Assembly (NCBI RefSeq): GCF_001984195.1
Contig: NZ_MTQN01000011.1
Span: 310,001-374,000 of the forward strand
Source of the DNA: Kribbella sp. ALI-6-A
GTDB lineage: Bacteria; Actinomycetota; Actinomycetes; Propionibacteriales; Kribbellaceae
Reading direction: 5' to 3'
Length of the DNA stretch: 64,000 nt
The translations under genes and the position numbers were made by a program. How positions within the stretch are numbered: position 1 is the stretch's first letter; each line of letters opens with the position of its first letter. Shown piece after piece: positions 16,915 to 24,665 of the stretch. The notes beneath the pieces are model-generated. The model did not search any database, was not told the DNA's origin, and saw only the letters and a program-made list of their open reading frames with translations.

Positions 16915-18494
16915 TCCCACTTGCCGTCTTCGGTGACCTGATGCACGGGTTCGGCACCGTGCTCGACCCGATGAACCTGCTCTGGGCCGTGCTCGGCGTG
17001 ACGCTGGGCATGCTGGTCGGCATCCTGCCCGGCATCGGCCCGGCGCTGACCATCGCGCTGCTGCTGCCGATCACGTTCAACTTCTCCGACCCGATCGGCG
17101 CGTTCATCATGTTCGCCGGCATCTACTACGGCGCGATGTACGGCGGGTCGACCACCTCGATCCTGATCAACACCCCCGGCGAGTCCGCCTCGGTGGCGAC
17201 CGCGATCGAGGGCCACAAGATGGCGCTCAAGGGCCGGGCCCGGGCCGCGCTGGCGACCGCCGCGATCGGGTCGTTCGTGGCCGGCACGATCTCGACCGTG
17301 CTGCTGACCTTCGTCGCCGAACCGATCGGCAGCCTGGCCAGCAAGTTCCAGGCCACCGACTACTTCGCGATCACGCTGCTGGCGATGGTCGCGGTGACCG
17401 CGCTGGTCGGGCACTCGCTGATCCGCGGGCTGCTGTCGCTCACGGTCGGCTTGTTCATCGGGCTGATCGGCTTGGACAGCCTGTCCGGCGCGCAGCGGTA
17501 CACGTTCGGCACGTTGCGGCTGCTCGACGGCGTGGACGTGGTGATCGTGATCGTCGGGTTGTTCGCGATCGGGGAGACATTGCACGTCGCGTCGAAGTTG
17601 CGCAGCGCGCCCGACCGGCCCGCCGTACTGGAGAAGGGGCGGCTGCGGACCGGCTACCTGAACAAGTCGGACTGGTCGCGGTCGTGGGCGCCGTGGTTGC
17701 GCGGGACCGCGCTGGGCTTCCCGTTCGGGGCGATCCCGTCCGGTGGCGCGGAGGTACCGACGTTCCTGTCGTACACGATCGAGAAGCGGCGGGCCCGCAA
17801 ACGCGCCCGGCGGGCCGGACGTCAGCACCCGGACGAGTTCGGCGACGGCGCGATCGAGGGCGTGGCCGGGCCCGAGGCGGCCAACAACGCGTCGTTCTCC
17901 GGGGTCCTGGTGCCGCTGCTCACGCTCGGCCTGCCGACGTCGGCGACCGCGGCCGTGATGCTGGCGGCGTTCCAGATCTTCAACGTGCAGCCCGGGCCGC
18001 AGCTGTTCGAGGACCAGGGCACGCTGGTCTGGACGCTGATCGCGTCGCTGTACGTCGGCAACCTGATCCTGCTGATCATGAACCTGCCGCTGATCCAGAT
18101 CTGGGTCCAGGTGCTCAAGGTCCCCCGGCCGCTGCTGTACGCCGGGATCCTGGTCTTCGCCTGCCTCGGCGTGTACTCGCTGTCCGGCTCGGGCTACGAG
18201 GTGCTGATGGCGCTGCTGATCGGTGTGATCGGCTTCTTCATGCGCAAGCTCGACTTCCCGATCGCGCCGGTGATCCTCGGCGTCATCCTCGGCCCGACGA
18301 TGGAGGAGCAGTTCCGGCGCGCCCTGGTGATCTCCAACGGCGACGGCAGTGTGTTCTTCACCCGGCCGCTCAGCCTGATCATCATCGTGCTGACCGTGCT
18401 CGCGCTGTTCGTCCCGTACCTGCCGCGGCTGGTCGCCCGGGTCCGCGGCACCCAGCCCACCCGCGACCGCCTCACCTTCGGCGAGGACGACTGA
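16911..18494 (+). CDS. tctA: Tripartite tricarboxylate transporter large membrane subunit TctA
   Basis: 527 residues, about ten to twelve membrane segments. The N-terminal signature region (GMLVGILPGIGPALTIALLLP, AGIYYGAMYGGSTTSILINTPG) is characteristic of the TctA family, and the second repeat contains GALSGGAEVPT-like and EAANNASFSGVLVPLLTLGLP sequence. It forms the cation-coupled translocation pathway for the acid delivered by TctC. GTG 16911 overlaps the tctB stop. It is followed by a strongly structured 90-base region before the universal stress gene. Confidence 0.93.
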   Translation: MIPLAVFGDLMHGFGTVLDPMNLLWAVLGVTLGMLVGILPGIGPALTIALLLPITFNFSDPIGAFIMFAGIYYGAMYGGSTTSILINTPGESASVATAIEGHKMALKGRARAALATAAIGSFVAGTISTVLLTFVAEPIGSLASKFQATDYFAITLLAMVAVTALVGHSLIRGLLSLTVGLFIGLIGLDSLSGAQRYTFGTLRLLDGVDVVIVIVGLFAIGETLHVASKLRSAPDRPAVLEKGRLRTGYLNKSDWSRSWAPWLRGTALGFPFGAIPSGGAEVPTFLSYTIEKRRARKRARRAGRQHPDEFGDGAIEGVAGPEAANNASFSGVLVPLLTLGLPTSATAAVMLAAFQIFNVQPGPQLFEDQGTLVWTLIASLYVGNLILLIMNLPLIQIWVQVLKVPRPLLYAGILVFACLGVYSLSGSGYEVLMALLIGVIGFFMRKLDFPIAPVILGVILGPTMEEQFRRALVISNGDGSVFFTRPLSLIIIVLTVLALFVPYLPRLVARVRGTQPTRDRLTFGEDD

Positions 18495-18503
18495 CCCCGG
18501 ACG

Positions 18504-18593
18504 TGCACCACCCACCAACCGCCGTTTCCGGCGGTCGCGGCGGCCCGGCTGAGCGTGACGCGCCGGATCCGCGAGCGCTTGGTGGGTGGTGCA
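18504..18593. repeat. Nested inverted repeat with three-way-junction potential
   Basis: A perfect 15-bp inverted repeat, TGCACCACCCACCAA (18504-18518) and TTGGTGGGTGGTGCA (18579-18593), encloses two further hairpins. Hairpin 1 is ACCGCCG-TTTC-CGGCGGT (18518-18535, sharing one base with the outer arm). Hairpin 2 is nested: CGCGG (18536-18540) with CCGCG (18569-18573), CCGGC (18545-18549) with GCCGG (18562-18566), and GCG-TGA-CGC (18553-18561). It lies between the tctA stop and the usp start. It could be a terminator/attenuator or another structured RNA. No poly-T tract follows. Confidence 0.7.
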
Positions 18594-18621
18594 GGTCCGA
18601 CCTGATGGGAGAGTGTGAGTT

Positions 18622-19026
18622 GTGAAGATCCTCGTCGGCTACGTGCCCACCCCCGAAGGAGAGGCCGCGCTGACCGCGGCCGCCGCCGAAGCCGAGCTGC
18701 GCGGAGCGGGGGTGCTGCTGCTGAACACCAGCCGCGGCGACGCCTACATCGACAGCCGCTACGCCAACGCCGACGAGCTCGCCGCCGCCGAGGCGAAGCT
18801 GCGCGCGCTCGGCGTCGAGGTCACCATCCAGCAGGCCGTCGGCGCCGGCGACGTCGCCGCGGAACTGCTCAAGGCAGCCGCCGCCGAGGACGTCGCCCTG
18901 ATCGTGCTGGGCCTACGCCGGCGCAGCCCGGTCGGCAAACTCATCCTCGGCAGCACCGCCCAGCGAGTCCTGCTGGAGTCCCCGGTCCCGGTCCTCGCGG
19001 TCAAGGTTCCGAGTCCCCGGGACTGA
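18622..19026 (+). CDS. Universal stress protein (UspA family)
   Basis: 134 residues, single Usp domain. The ATP-binding pattern is present near the C-terminus (GLRRRSPVGKLILGSTAQRVL, the G-x-x-x-G-x(8)-G-S/T form), together with VPVLAVKV. Such proteins bind ATP and modulate stress physiology; several actinobacterial tct operons end with one. GTG 18622 starts the frame. It follows tctA on the same strand after the structured 90-base element, so its expression may be uncoupled from the transporter by that element. Confidence 0.88.
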   Translation: MKILVGYVPTPEGEAALTAAAAEAELRGAGVLLLNTSRGDAYIDSRYANADELAAAEAKLRALGVEVTIQQAVGAGDVAAELLKAAAAEDVALIVLGLRRRSPVGKLILGSTAQRVLLESPVPVLAVKVPSPRD

Positions 19027-19027
19027 C

Positions 19028-19432
19028 TCAGTCGCGCTGCTGAATGCGGACGATGTTGCCGGCCGGGTCACGGAAGGCGCAGTCGCGGACGCCGTACGGG
19101 TGGTCCTCGAGCTCCTGAACGACGTCCGCCCCGGCGGCGCGAACCTGCTCGAAGGTCTTGTCGAGGTCGTCGGCGGCGAACACCAGCATGTAGCCGCCCT
19201 TGGCGATCATCTGTTCGAGCACCTTGCGCTCGTCGTCGGTGAGGTCGGCAGCCTCCGGCGGGGTCAGCACGATCGACGTCCCGGGCTGGTCGGGCGGGCC
19301 GACGGTGATCCAGCGCATCCGGTTGGCGCCGACGTCGTTTCGGACCTCGAAGCCGAGAACGTCGCGGTAGAAGGCCAACGAGGCGTCGGCGTCGGTGTGC
19401 GGGAGGAAGGTCCAGTGGATTGTGAGGTTCAT
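19028..19432 (-). CDS. VOC (glyoxalase/bleomycin-resistance fold) protein
   Basis: 134 residues with two beta-alpha-beta-beta-beta modules of the vicinal oxygen chelate fold (ASLAFYRDVLGFEV in the first, YGVRDCAFRDPAGNIVRIQQ in the second). Proteins of this size are often of unknown substrate and may bind a drug or act as small dioxygenases or epimerases. ATG 19432 is chosen because the upstream part of the frame has no family similarity. It converges with the stress-protein gene (one base between stops) and is divergent from hrpA. Confidence 0.82.
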   Translation of the reverse strand: MNLTIHWTFLPHTDADASLAFYRDVLGFEVRNDVGANRMRWITVGPPDQPGTSIVLTPPEAADLTDDERKVLEQMIAKGGYMLVFAADDLDKTFEQVRAAGADVVQELEDHPYGVRDCAFRDPAGNIVRIQQRD

Positions 19433-19542
19433 GTCTCGACCGTAGGTCCGGCGGTCCGCGGGGTGCTTCTCGATTCCTGATCGGTTGCCAGGGGGTAATC
19501 CGGGTGAGCGATTGGAGTGGGGCATCTAAACTGATCGTTGCC

Positions 19543-22500
19543 ATGCCTGATGCCCGGACCGAGTCGTCCCGTCCCACCCCAGCCACCGGTCCCGCCCAGG
19601 ACCCCGCGAACGCGACCCCCGACCGCCGACGGCCCCGCCGTCGCGGCAAACGCGGTCGCCCAGCCGGTGACACCCCCGGCGCAGCACGCACGGGAACCGG
19701 CTCCGCCGGAGCGGAGGCCGGTGCGGCCGACCGGAGGTCCGGCGCAGCCCAGCGCGGGACCGACGGCACGGGCTCGGGCGAGGCGACCGCCGAAGCGCGG
19801 ACGGCCTCCGCCGATCGCCGGGCCCGCGGGGCTGAAGTGGACGCCGACGGCGGACCGAGTGTGGCCGAGTTGCTGCCTCGGTTGGAGCAGTTGACGGTTC
19901 ACGACCGCGAGCAGCTCGGGCGGCGTCTCGAGCGGGTGCGGACGACGCGGGAACCGGCCAAGCGGGCCCAGGCCTTGCAAGGAATGCTCGGCGCGATCGA
20001 GCAGGCCGAGCGCCGCGTCGAGCTGCGCCGGCTCGCCGTACCGGAGATCACTTATCCCGAAGAGCTGCCGGTCAGTCAGCTCAAGGACGACATCGCGGCG
20101 GCGATCCGGGACCATCAGGTCGTCGTGATCGCCGGTGAGACCGGGTCGGGCAAGACCACGCAGATCCCGAAGATCTGTCTGGAGCTCGGCCGTGGTGTCC
20201 AGGGCCTGATCGGGCACACGCAGCCCCGGCGGCTCGCGGCCCGCACCGTCGCGGAGCGGATCGCCGAGGAGCTCGGGACCGAGCTCGGCGACACCATCGG
20301 GTACGCCGTGCGCTTCACCGACAAGGTCAGCGAGCGCTCCCTGGTCAAGCTGATGACCGACGGCATCCTGCTCAACGAGCTGCAGCGCGACCGCGACCTG
20401 AGCCGGTACGACACGCTGATCATCGACGAGGCGCACGAGCGCAGCCTCAACATCGACTTCATTCTCGGCTACCTCAGGCAACTGCTGCCCCGCCGGCCCG
20501 ACCTCAAGGTGATCATCACCTCGGCGACCATCGACCCGGAGCGGTTCGCCGAGCACTTCGCCGACGCGAACGGCGTACCGGCGCCGATCGTCGAGGTCTC
20601 GGGCCGCACGTACCCGGTCGAGGTCCGCTATCGCCCGGTCAACGACCCCGAGGACCCGAGCACGCTGGAGCGGGACCAGACCCAGGCGATCCTGGACGCC
20701 GTCGACGAACTGTCGGTCGAGGCGCCGGGCGACATCCTGGTCTTCCTCAGCGGCGAGCGGGAGATCCGCGACACCGCCGACGCGCTGAACGACAAGTTCG
20801 CCCAGCAGCGCGGCCGGCCCGGCGCGGTCGAGGTGCTCCCCCTCTACGCCCGCCTGTCGAACGCCGAGCAGCACCGCGTTTTCCAGCCGCACGGCAGCAG
20901 CCGCCGGATCGTGCTCGCGACCAACGTCGCCGAGACCTCGCTGACCGTGCCGGGCATCAAGTACGTGATCGACCCCGGCACCGCGCGGATCTCGCGCTAC
21001 AGCCATCGCACCAAGGTCCAGCACCTGCCGATCGAGCCGATCTCGCAGGCCAGCGCGAACCAGCGCAAGGGCCGCTCCGGCCGGACCAGCGACGGCATCT
21101 GCATCCGGCTGTACTCCGAGGAGCACTTCGAGAACCGCCCGGAGTTCACCGACCCCGAGATCCTGCGCACCAACCTCGCCTCGGTGATCCTGCAGATGAC
21201 CTCGATCGGGCTCGGCGACATCGCGGCGTTCCCGTTCATCGACGAACCGGACAAGCGCAGCATCACCGACGGCCTGCAGTTGCTCACCGAGCTCGGCGCG
21301 ATCGAGCCGGCGAAGGCCGGCGAGCGACACCGCCGCCTGACCCCGGTCGGCCGCCAGCTCGCGCAGATCCCGCTCGATCCGCGCCTGGCCCGGATGATCG
21401 TCGAGGCGGACAAGCACGCCTGCGTCCGCGAGGTGATGGTGATCGCCGCGGCGCTGTCGATCCAGGACCCGCGCGAGCGCCCGACCGACGCCGAGGCCCA
21501 GGCCACCCAGGCGCACGCCCGGTTCCGCGATCCGAACAGCGACTTCCTCGGCTACCTGAACCTCTGGAGCTATCTCAAGAAACAGCAGAAGGAGCTGTCC
21601 GGCAACCAGTTCCGCCGGATGTGCCGCAGCGAGTACCTCAACTACCTGCGCGTCCGCGAGTGGCAGGACATCTTCGCGCAGCTGCGCCAGGTCGCCACCC
21701 AGATCGGCGTCACACTGAACAGCGGCGAACCGGCCGACCCGCAGAGCGTGCACATCTCGCTGATGTCCGGCCTGCTGTCCCACCTGGGCATGAAGGACCC
21801 GGCCAACCAGCACCAGTACTTGGGTGCCCGCGGCACCAAGTTCGCGATTTTCCCCGGCTCCGGCCTGTTCAAGAAGCCGCCGCAGTTCGTGATGGCCGCG
21901 GAGCTGGTCGAGACGTCGCGACTCTGGGCCCGGGTGAACGCGAAGATCGAGCCCGAGTGGGCCGAGGACCTCGCCCAGCACCTGATCAAGCGCAGCTACT
22001 CCGAGCCGCACTGGGAACGCAAGGCCGGCGCCGTGATGGCCTACGAGAAGGTCACCCTGTACGGCGTACCGATCGTTGCCCGCCGCAAGATCAACTACGG
22101 CGCGGTCGACCCCGAGGTCTCCCGCGAGCTGTTCATCCGCAACGCGCTGGTCGAGGGCGACTGGGACACCCACCACAAGTTCTTCCATGCCAACCGCAAG
22201 CTGCTCGAAGAGGTCGAGGAGCTGGAGGAACGGACCCGGCGCCGTGACCTGCGGGTCGACGACGAGACGCTGTTCGCCTTCTACGACGAGCGGCTCGGCC
22301 CCGAGGTCGTCACCGGGCGGCACTTCGACACCTGGTGGAAGAAGGCCCGGCAGCGCGATCCCGATCTACTGGACTTCGAGCGGTCGCTGGTGGTCCGCGA
22401 GGGCGCCGAGGTGCGCGAGGAGGAGTTCCCGCTCACCTGGTCGCAGAACGGCATGACCTTCGACCTGACCTACGCCTTCGAGCCGGGCACCGACGCGGAC

Positions 22501-23790
22501 GGTGTGACCGTGCACCTGCCGCTGCTGGTGCTCAACCAGGTGAGCGCCGACGGGTTCGAGTGGAGCGTTCCCGGCTTCCGCGAGGAACTGGTGACGACGC
22601 TGATCAAGTCGTTGCCGAAGGCCATCCGGCGCAACATCGTGCCGGCCCCGGACCACGCCCGCCAGGTGCTGCCCCACCTCGACCCGTCGTCCGGTCCGCT
22701 GACCGACGCGCTGGCCCGCGAGCTGCGCAACCTGCGCGACGTCGTGATCGAGCCGTCGGACTGGGACTGGAGCCGCGTCCCGGAGCACCTGCGGATGACG
22801 TTCCGGGTCGTCGACGACAACGGCAAGACGGTGGCCGAGGGCAAGGACCTGGCCCGGTTGAAGGAGCGGCTGAAGCCGAAGACGACGGCCGCGATCTCCA
22901 AGGTCGCGTCCAAGGCGGTCAACGGGCTCGAGCGCACCGGGCTGACCGACTGGACGATCGGTGACCTGCCGCGCAGCTTCTCCGAGCATCGCGCCGGGCT
23001 GACCGTCGCCGGCTACCCGGCCCTGGTCGACGAGGGCAAGACGGTCGCCGTGCGGCTGCAGGAGAGCGAGCGCGACCAAGCCGCCGCGATGTGGGCCGGC
23101 ACGCGCAAGCTGCTCCTGCTGACCATGCCGTCGGTGGTCGACGTCGTGCAGAAGAACCTGACCAACCAGCAGAAGATGACGCTGCTGGCCGGACCGCACC
23201 GCAGTGTCGGCGACCTGCTGGACGACGCGATCTCGGCGGCGATCGACCAGTTGATGGCGGCCGCCGGAGGCCCGGCGTGGAACCTGACCGCGTTCTCGAT
23301 CCTGCGCGACGCGGTCCGCTCGGACCTCGCCGACACCGTGCTGACGATTTTGCAGCAGGTCGAGCAGGTGCTCGCGCACGCCCGCACGGTCGACAAGCAG
23401 ATCTCGCGGTCGTCGAGTCCGGCGCTGCTGGCCGCGCTGTCCGACGTCCGCGGTCAGCTCGAGGGGCTGGTGCACCGGGGATTCATCACCGAGACCGGTG
23501 CGAAGCGGCTGCCCGATCTGATCCGCTACCTGCGCGGGATCGAGCTGCGCCTGGACAAGATCGCCGCGAACGCGATGCGCGACCGGTCCGGGATGGCGAT
23601 CGTGCAGATGCTCACCGACGAGTACCAGAGCCGCCTGCGCGCCGTACCGGCCGGCAAGTATCCGAGCCCGGAGCTCCTCGAGGTCCGCTGGATGCTCGAG
23701 GAACTCCGGATCAGTCTGTTCGCTCAGACCATCGGTACGCCGTACCCGGTGTCGGACAAACGCATCCGCAAGGCGCTGGCTACGGCGTGA
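19543..23790 (+). CDS. hrpA: ATP-dependent RNA helicase HrpA
   Basis: A DEAH-box helicase of about 1415 residues. The first 100 residues are Pro/Ala/Arg-rich and look disordered. Walker A GETGSGKTTQ lies near residue 198, DEAH(ERS) near 294, followed by SATID and the motif QRKGRSGR. Then come the helicase-associated domains and the long C-terminal DUF3418-type region that distinguishes HrpA. HrpA unwinds structured mRNA and rescues stalled ribosomes. ATG 19543 is preferred; an in-frame GTG at 19504 would add 13 residues without similarity. The 3' end overlaps the convergent hydrolase by 11 bp. Confidence 0.95.
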   Translation: MPDARTESSRPTPATGPAQDPANATPDRRRPRRRGKRGRPAGDTPGAARTGTGSAGAEAGAADRRSGAAQRGTDGTGSGEATAEARTASADRRARGAEVDADGGPSVAELLPRLEQLTVHDREQLGRRLERVRTTREPAKRAQALQGMLGAIEQAERRVELRRLAVPEITYPEELPVSQLKDDIAAAIRDHQVVVIAGETGSGKTTQIPKICLELGRGVQGLIGHTQPRRLAARTVAERIAEELGTELGDTIGYAVRFTDKVSERSLVKLMTDGILLNELQRDRDLSRYDTLIIDEAHERSLNIDFILGYLRQLLPRRPDLKVIITSATIDPERFAEHFADANGVPAPIVEVSGRTYPVEVRYRPVNDPEDPSTLERDQTQAILDAVDELSVEAPGDILVFLSGEREIRDTADALNDKFAQQRGRPGAVEVLPLYARLSNAEQHRVFQPHGSSRRIVLATNVAETSLTVPGIKYVIDPGTARISRYSHRTKVQHLPIEPISQASANQRKGRSGRTSDGICIRLYSEEHFENRPEFTDPEILRTNLASVILQMTSIGLGDIAAFPFIDEPDKRSITDGLQLLTELGAIEPAKAGERHRRLTPVGRQLAQIPLDPRLARMIVEADKHACVREVMVIAAALSIQDPRERPTDAEAQATQAHARFRDPNSDFLGYLNLWSYLKKQQKELSGNQFRRMCRSEYLNYLRVREWQDIFAQLRQVATQIGVTLNSGEPADPQSVHISLMSGLLSHLGMKDPANQHQYLGARGTKFAIFPGSGLFKKPPQFVMAAELVETSRLWARVNAKIEPEWAEDLAQHLIKRSYSEPHWERKAGAVMAYEKVTLYGVPIVARRKINYGAVDPEVSRELFIRNALVEGDWDTHHKFFHANRKLLEEVEELEERTRRRDLRVDDETLFAFYDERLGPEVVTGRHFDTWWKKARQRDPDLLDFERSLVVREGAEVREEEFPLTWSQNGMTFDLTYAFEPGTDADGVTVHLPLLVLNQVSADGFEWSVPGFREELVTTLIKSLPKAIRRNIVPAPDHARQVLPHLDPSSGPLTDALARELRNLRDVVIEPSDWDWSRVPEHLRMTFRVVDDNGKTVAEGKDLARLKERLKPKTTAAISKVASKAVNGLERTGLTDWTIGDLPRSFSEHRAGLTVAGYPALVDEGKTVAVRLQESERDQAAAMWAGTRKLLLLTMPSVVDVVQKNLTNQQKMTLLAGPHRSVGDLLDDAISAAIDQLMAAAGGPAWNLTAFSILRDAVRSDLADTVLTILQQVEQVLAHARTVDKQISRSSSPALLAALSDVRGQLEGLVHRGFITETGAKRLPDLIRYLRGIELRLDKIAANAMRDRSGMAIVQMLTDEYQSRLRAVPAGKYPSPELLEVRWMLEELRISLFAQTIGTPYPVSDKRIRKALATA

Positions 23791-24604
23791 CCGGCTGGGA
23801 CGCCTCGGGCATCGGGGCGTCCAGGAAGCCGAGCACCAGTTCGCGGAACAGGTCGGTGCGGGCCAGGCCGAAGAAGTGCGTGCTGCCGGGCACGACGGCG
23901 AGCTGGTGGGGTGGCAGGCCGACGAAGTCGGCGTTCACGTCGCCGCCGAGCAGCTGGTAGACCTTGACCGCGTGCTCCAGCTTGTAGTTGTCGTTGTCGC
24001 CGACGGTGATCAGCGTCGGGACGGTGATGCCGCGGATCTGCTCGTCGGTCCACTCCGGAACCCCCTGGTTGAAGGTGCCGAGCTTGTCGAGCAGGGTCTG
24101 CAGGTGCTCCAGGTCGGGGTGCGGCGACTTGGCCAGGTAGTCGGCCTCCATCGGCGTCCCGGCGATCATCTCGACCTTCATCTCGCCGACCGCGGAGTTC
24201 TCCGGCCGGTCGCCGGCGTGCTGGAACGTCGCCGACGAGATGATCGCCTTGCGGATCAGCTCGGGATGGTCGATCACCAGGTGCTGCGCGACCGCGCCAC
24301 CGACGCTGAAACCGAACACGTCCACCTGCGGTACGCCGAGGTGCTCGAGCAGGCCGACGACGTCCGAGGCGAGGTCCGGGCAGGTCAGCAGCCGGTCGAT
24401 GTCGTTGGTCCGGCCGTGGGCCTGGAAGTCGGTGGCGATCACCTGGCGGGTCGCCGCGAGGTGCGGCAGCAACTCGCCGAACTGCAGGTCGATGTTGAAC
24501 AACCCACCGTGCAGCAGGAGCAACGGCGTACCACCCTCGCCGTGGATCTCGTAGTACATCTCGAGCCCGTTGACGTGGGCGTAGCCGGTGGTCTTCTCGG
24601 TCAC
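23780..24604 (-). CDS. Alpha/beta hydrolase
   Basis: 274 residues. The sequence begins at the fold (VNGLEMYYEIHGEGGTPLLLLHG), with the nucleophile elbow GFSVGG (S100), an acid near D203/D205 in VGDNDNY and the base H243 in PGSTHFFG. This is the ester hydrolase/haloperoxidase-like branch; the substrate is unknown. No signal peptide. It is separated from the upstream secreted-protein gene by a strong terminator hairpin, so it has its own transcription or depends on read-through. The stop overlaps the end of hrpA. Confidence 0.85.
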   Translation of the reverse strand: MTEKTTGYAHVNGLEMYYEIHGEGGTPLLLLHGGLFNIDLQFGELLPHLAATRQVIATDFQAHGRTNDIDRLLTCPDLASDVVGLLEHLGVPQVDVFGFSVGGAVAQHLVIDHPELIRKAIISSATFQHAGDRPENSAVGEMKVEMIAGTPMEADYLAKSPHPDLEHLQTLLDKLGTFNQGVPEWTDEQIRGITVPTLITVGDNDNYKLEHAVKVYQLLGGDVNADFVGLPPHQLAVVPGSTHFFGLARTDLFRELVLGFLDAPMPEASQPVTP

Positions 24605-24621
24605 AGCGTCTCTCCCCTGGT

Positions 24622-24658
24622 CGGTGGGCCCCCAGTATTGGGTACCGGGGGCCCACTG
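24622..24658. terminator. Strong hairpin terminator
   Basis: GTGGGCCCCC (24624-24633) pairs perfectly with GGGGGCCCAC (24647-24656) around a 13-base loop. Two more bases on each side also pair after a single mismatch. It stands just after the secreted-protein gene on the minus strand and before the hydrolase gene. Confidence 0.8.
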
Positions 24659-24665
24659 ACTCCGG

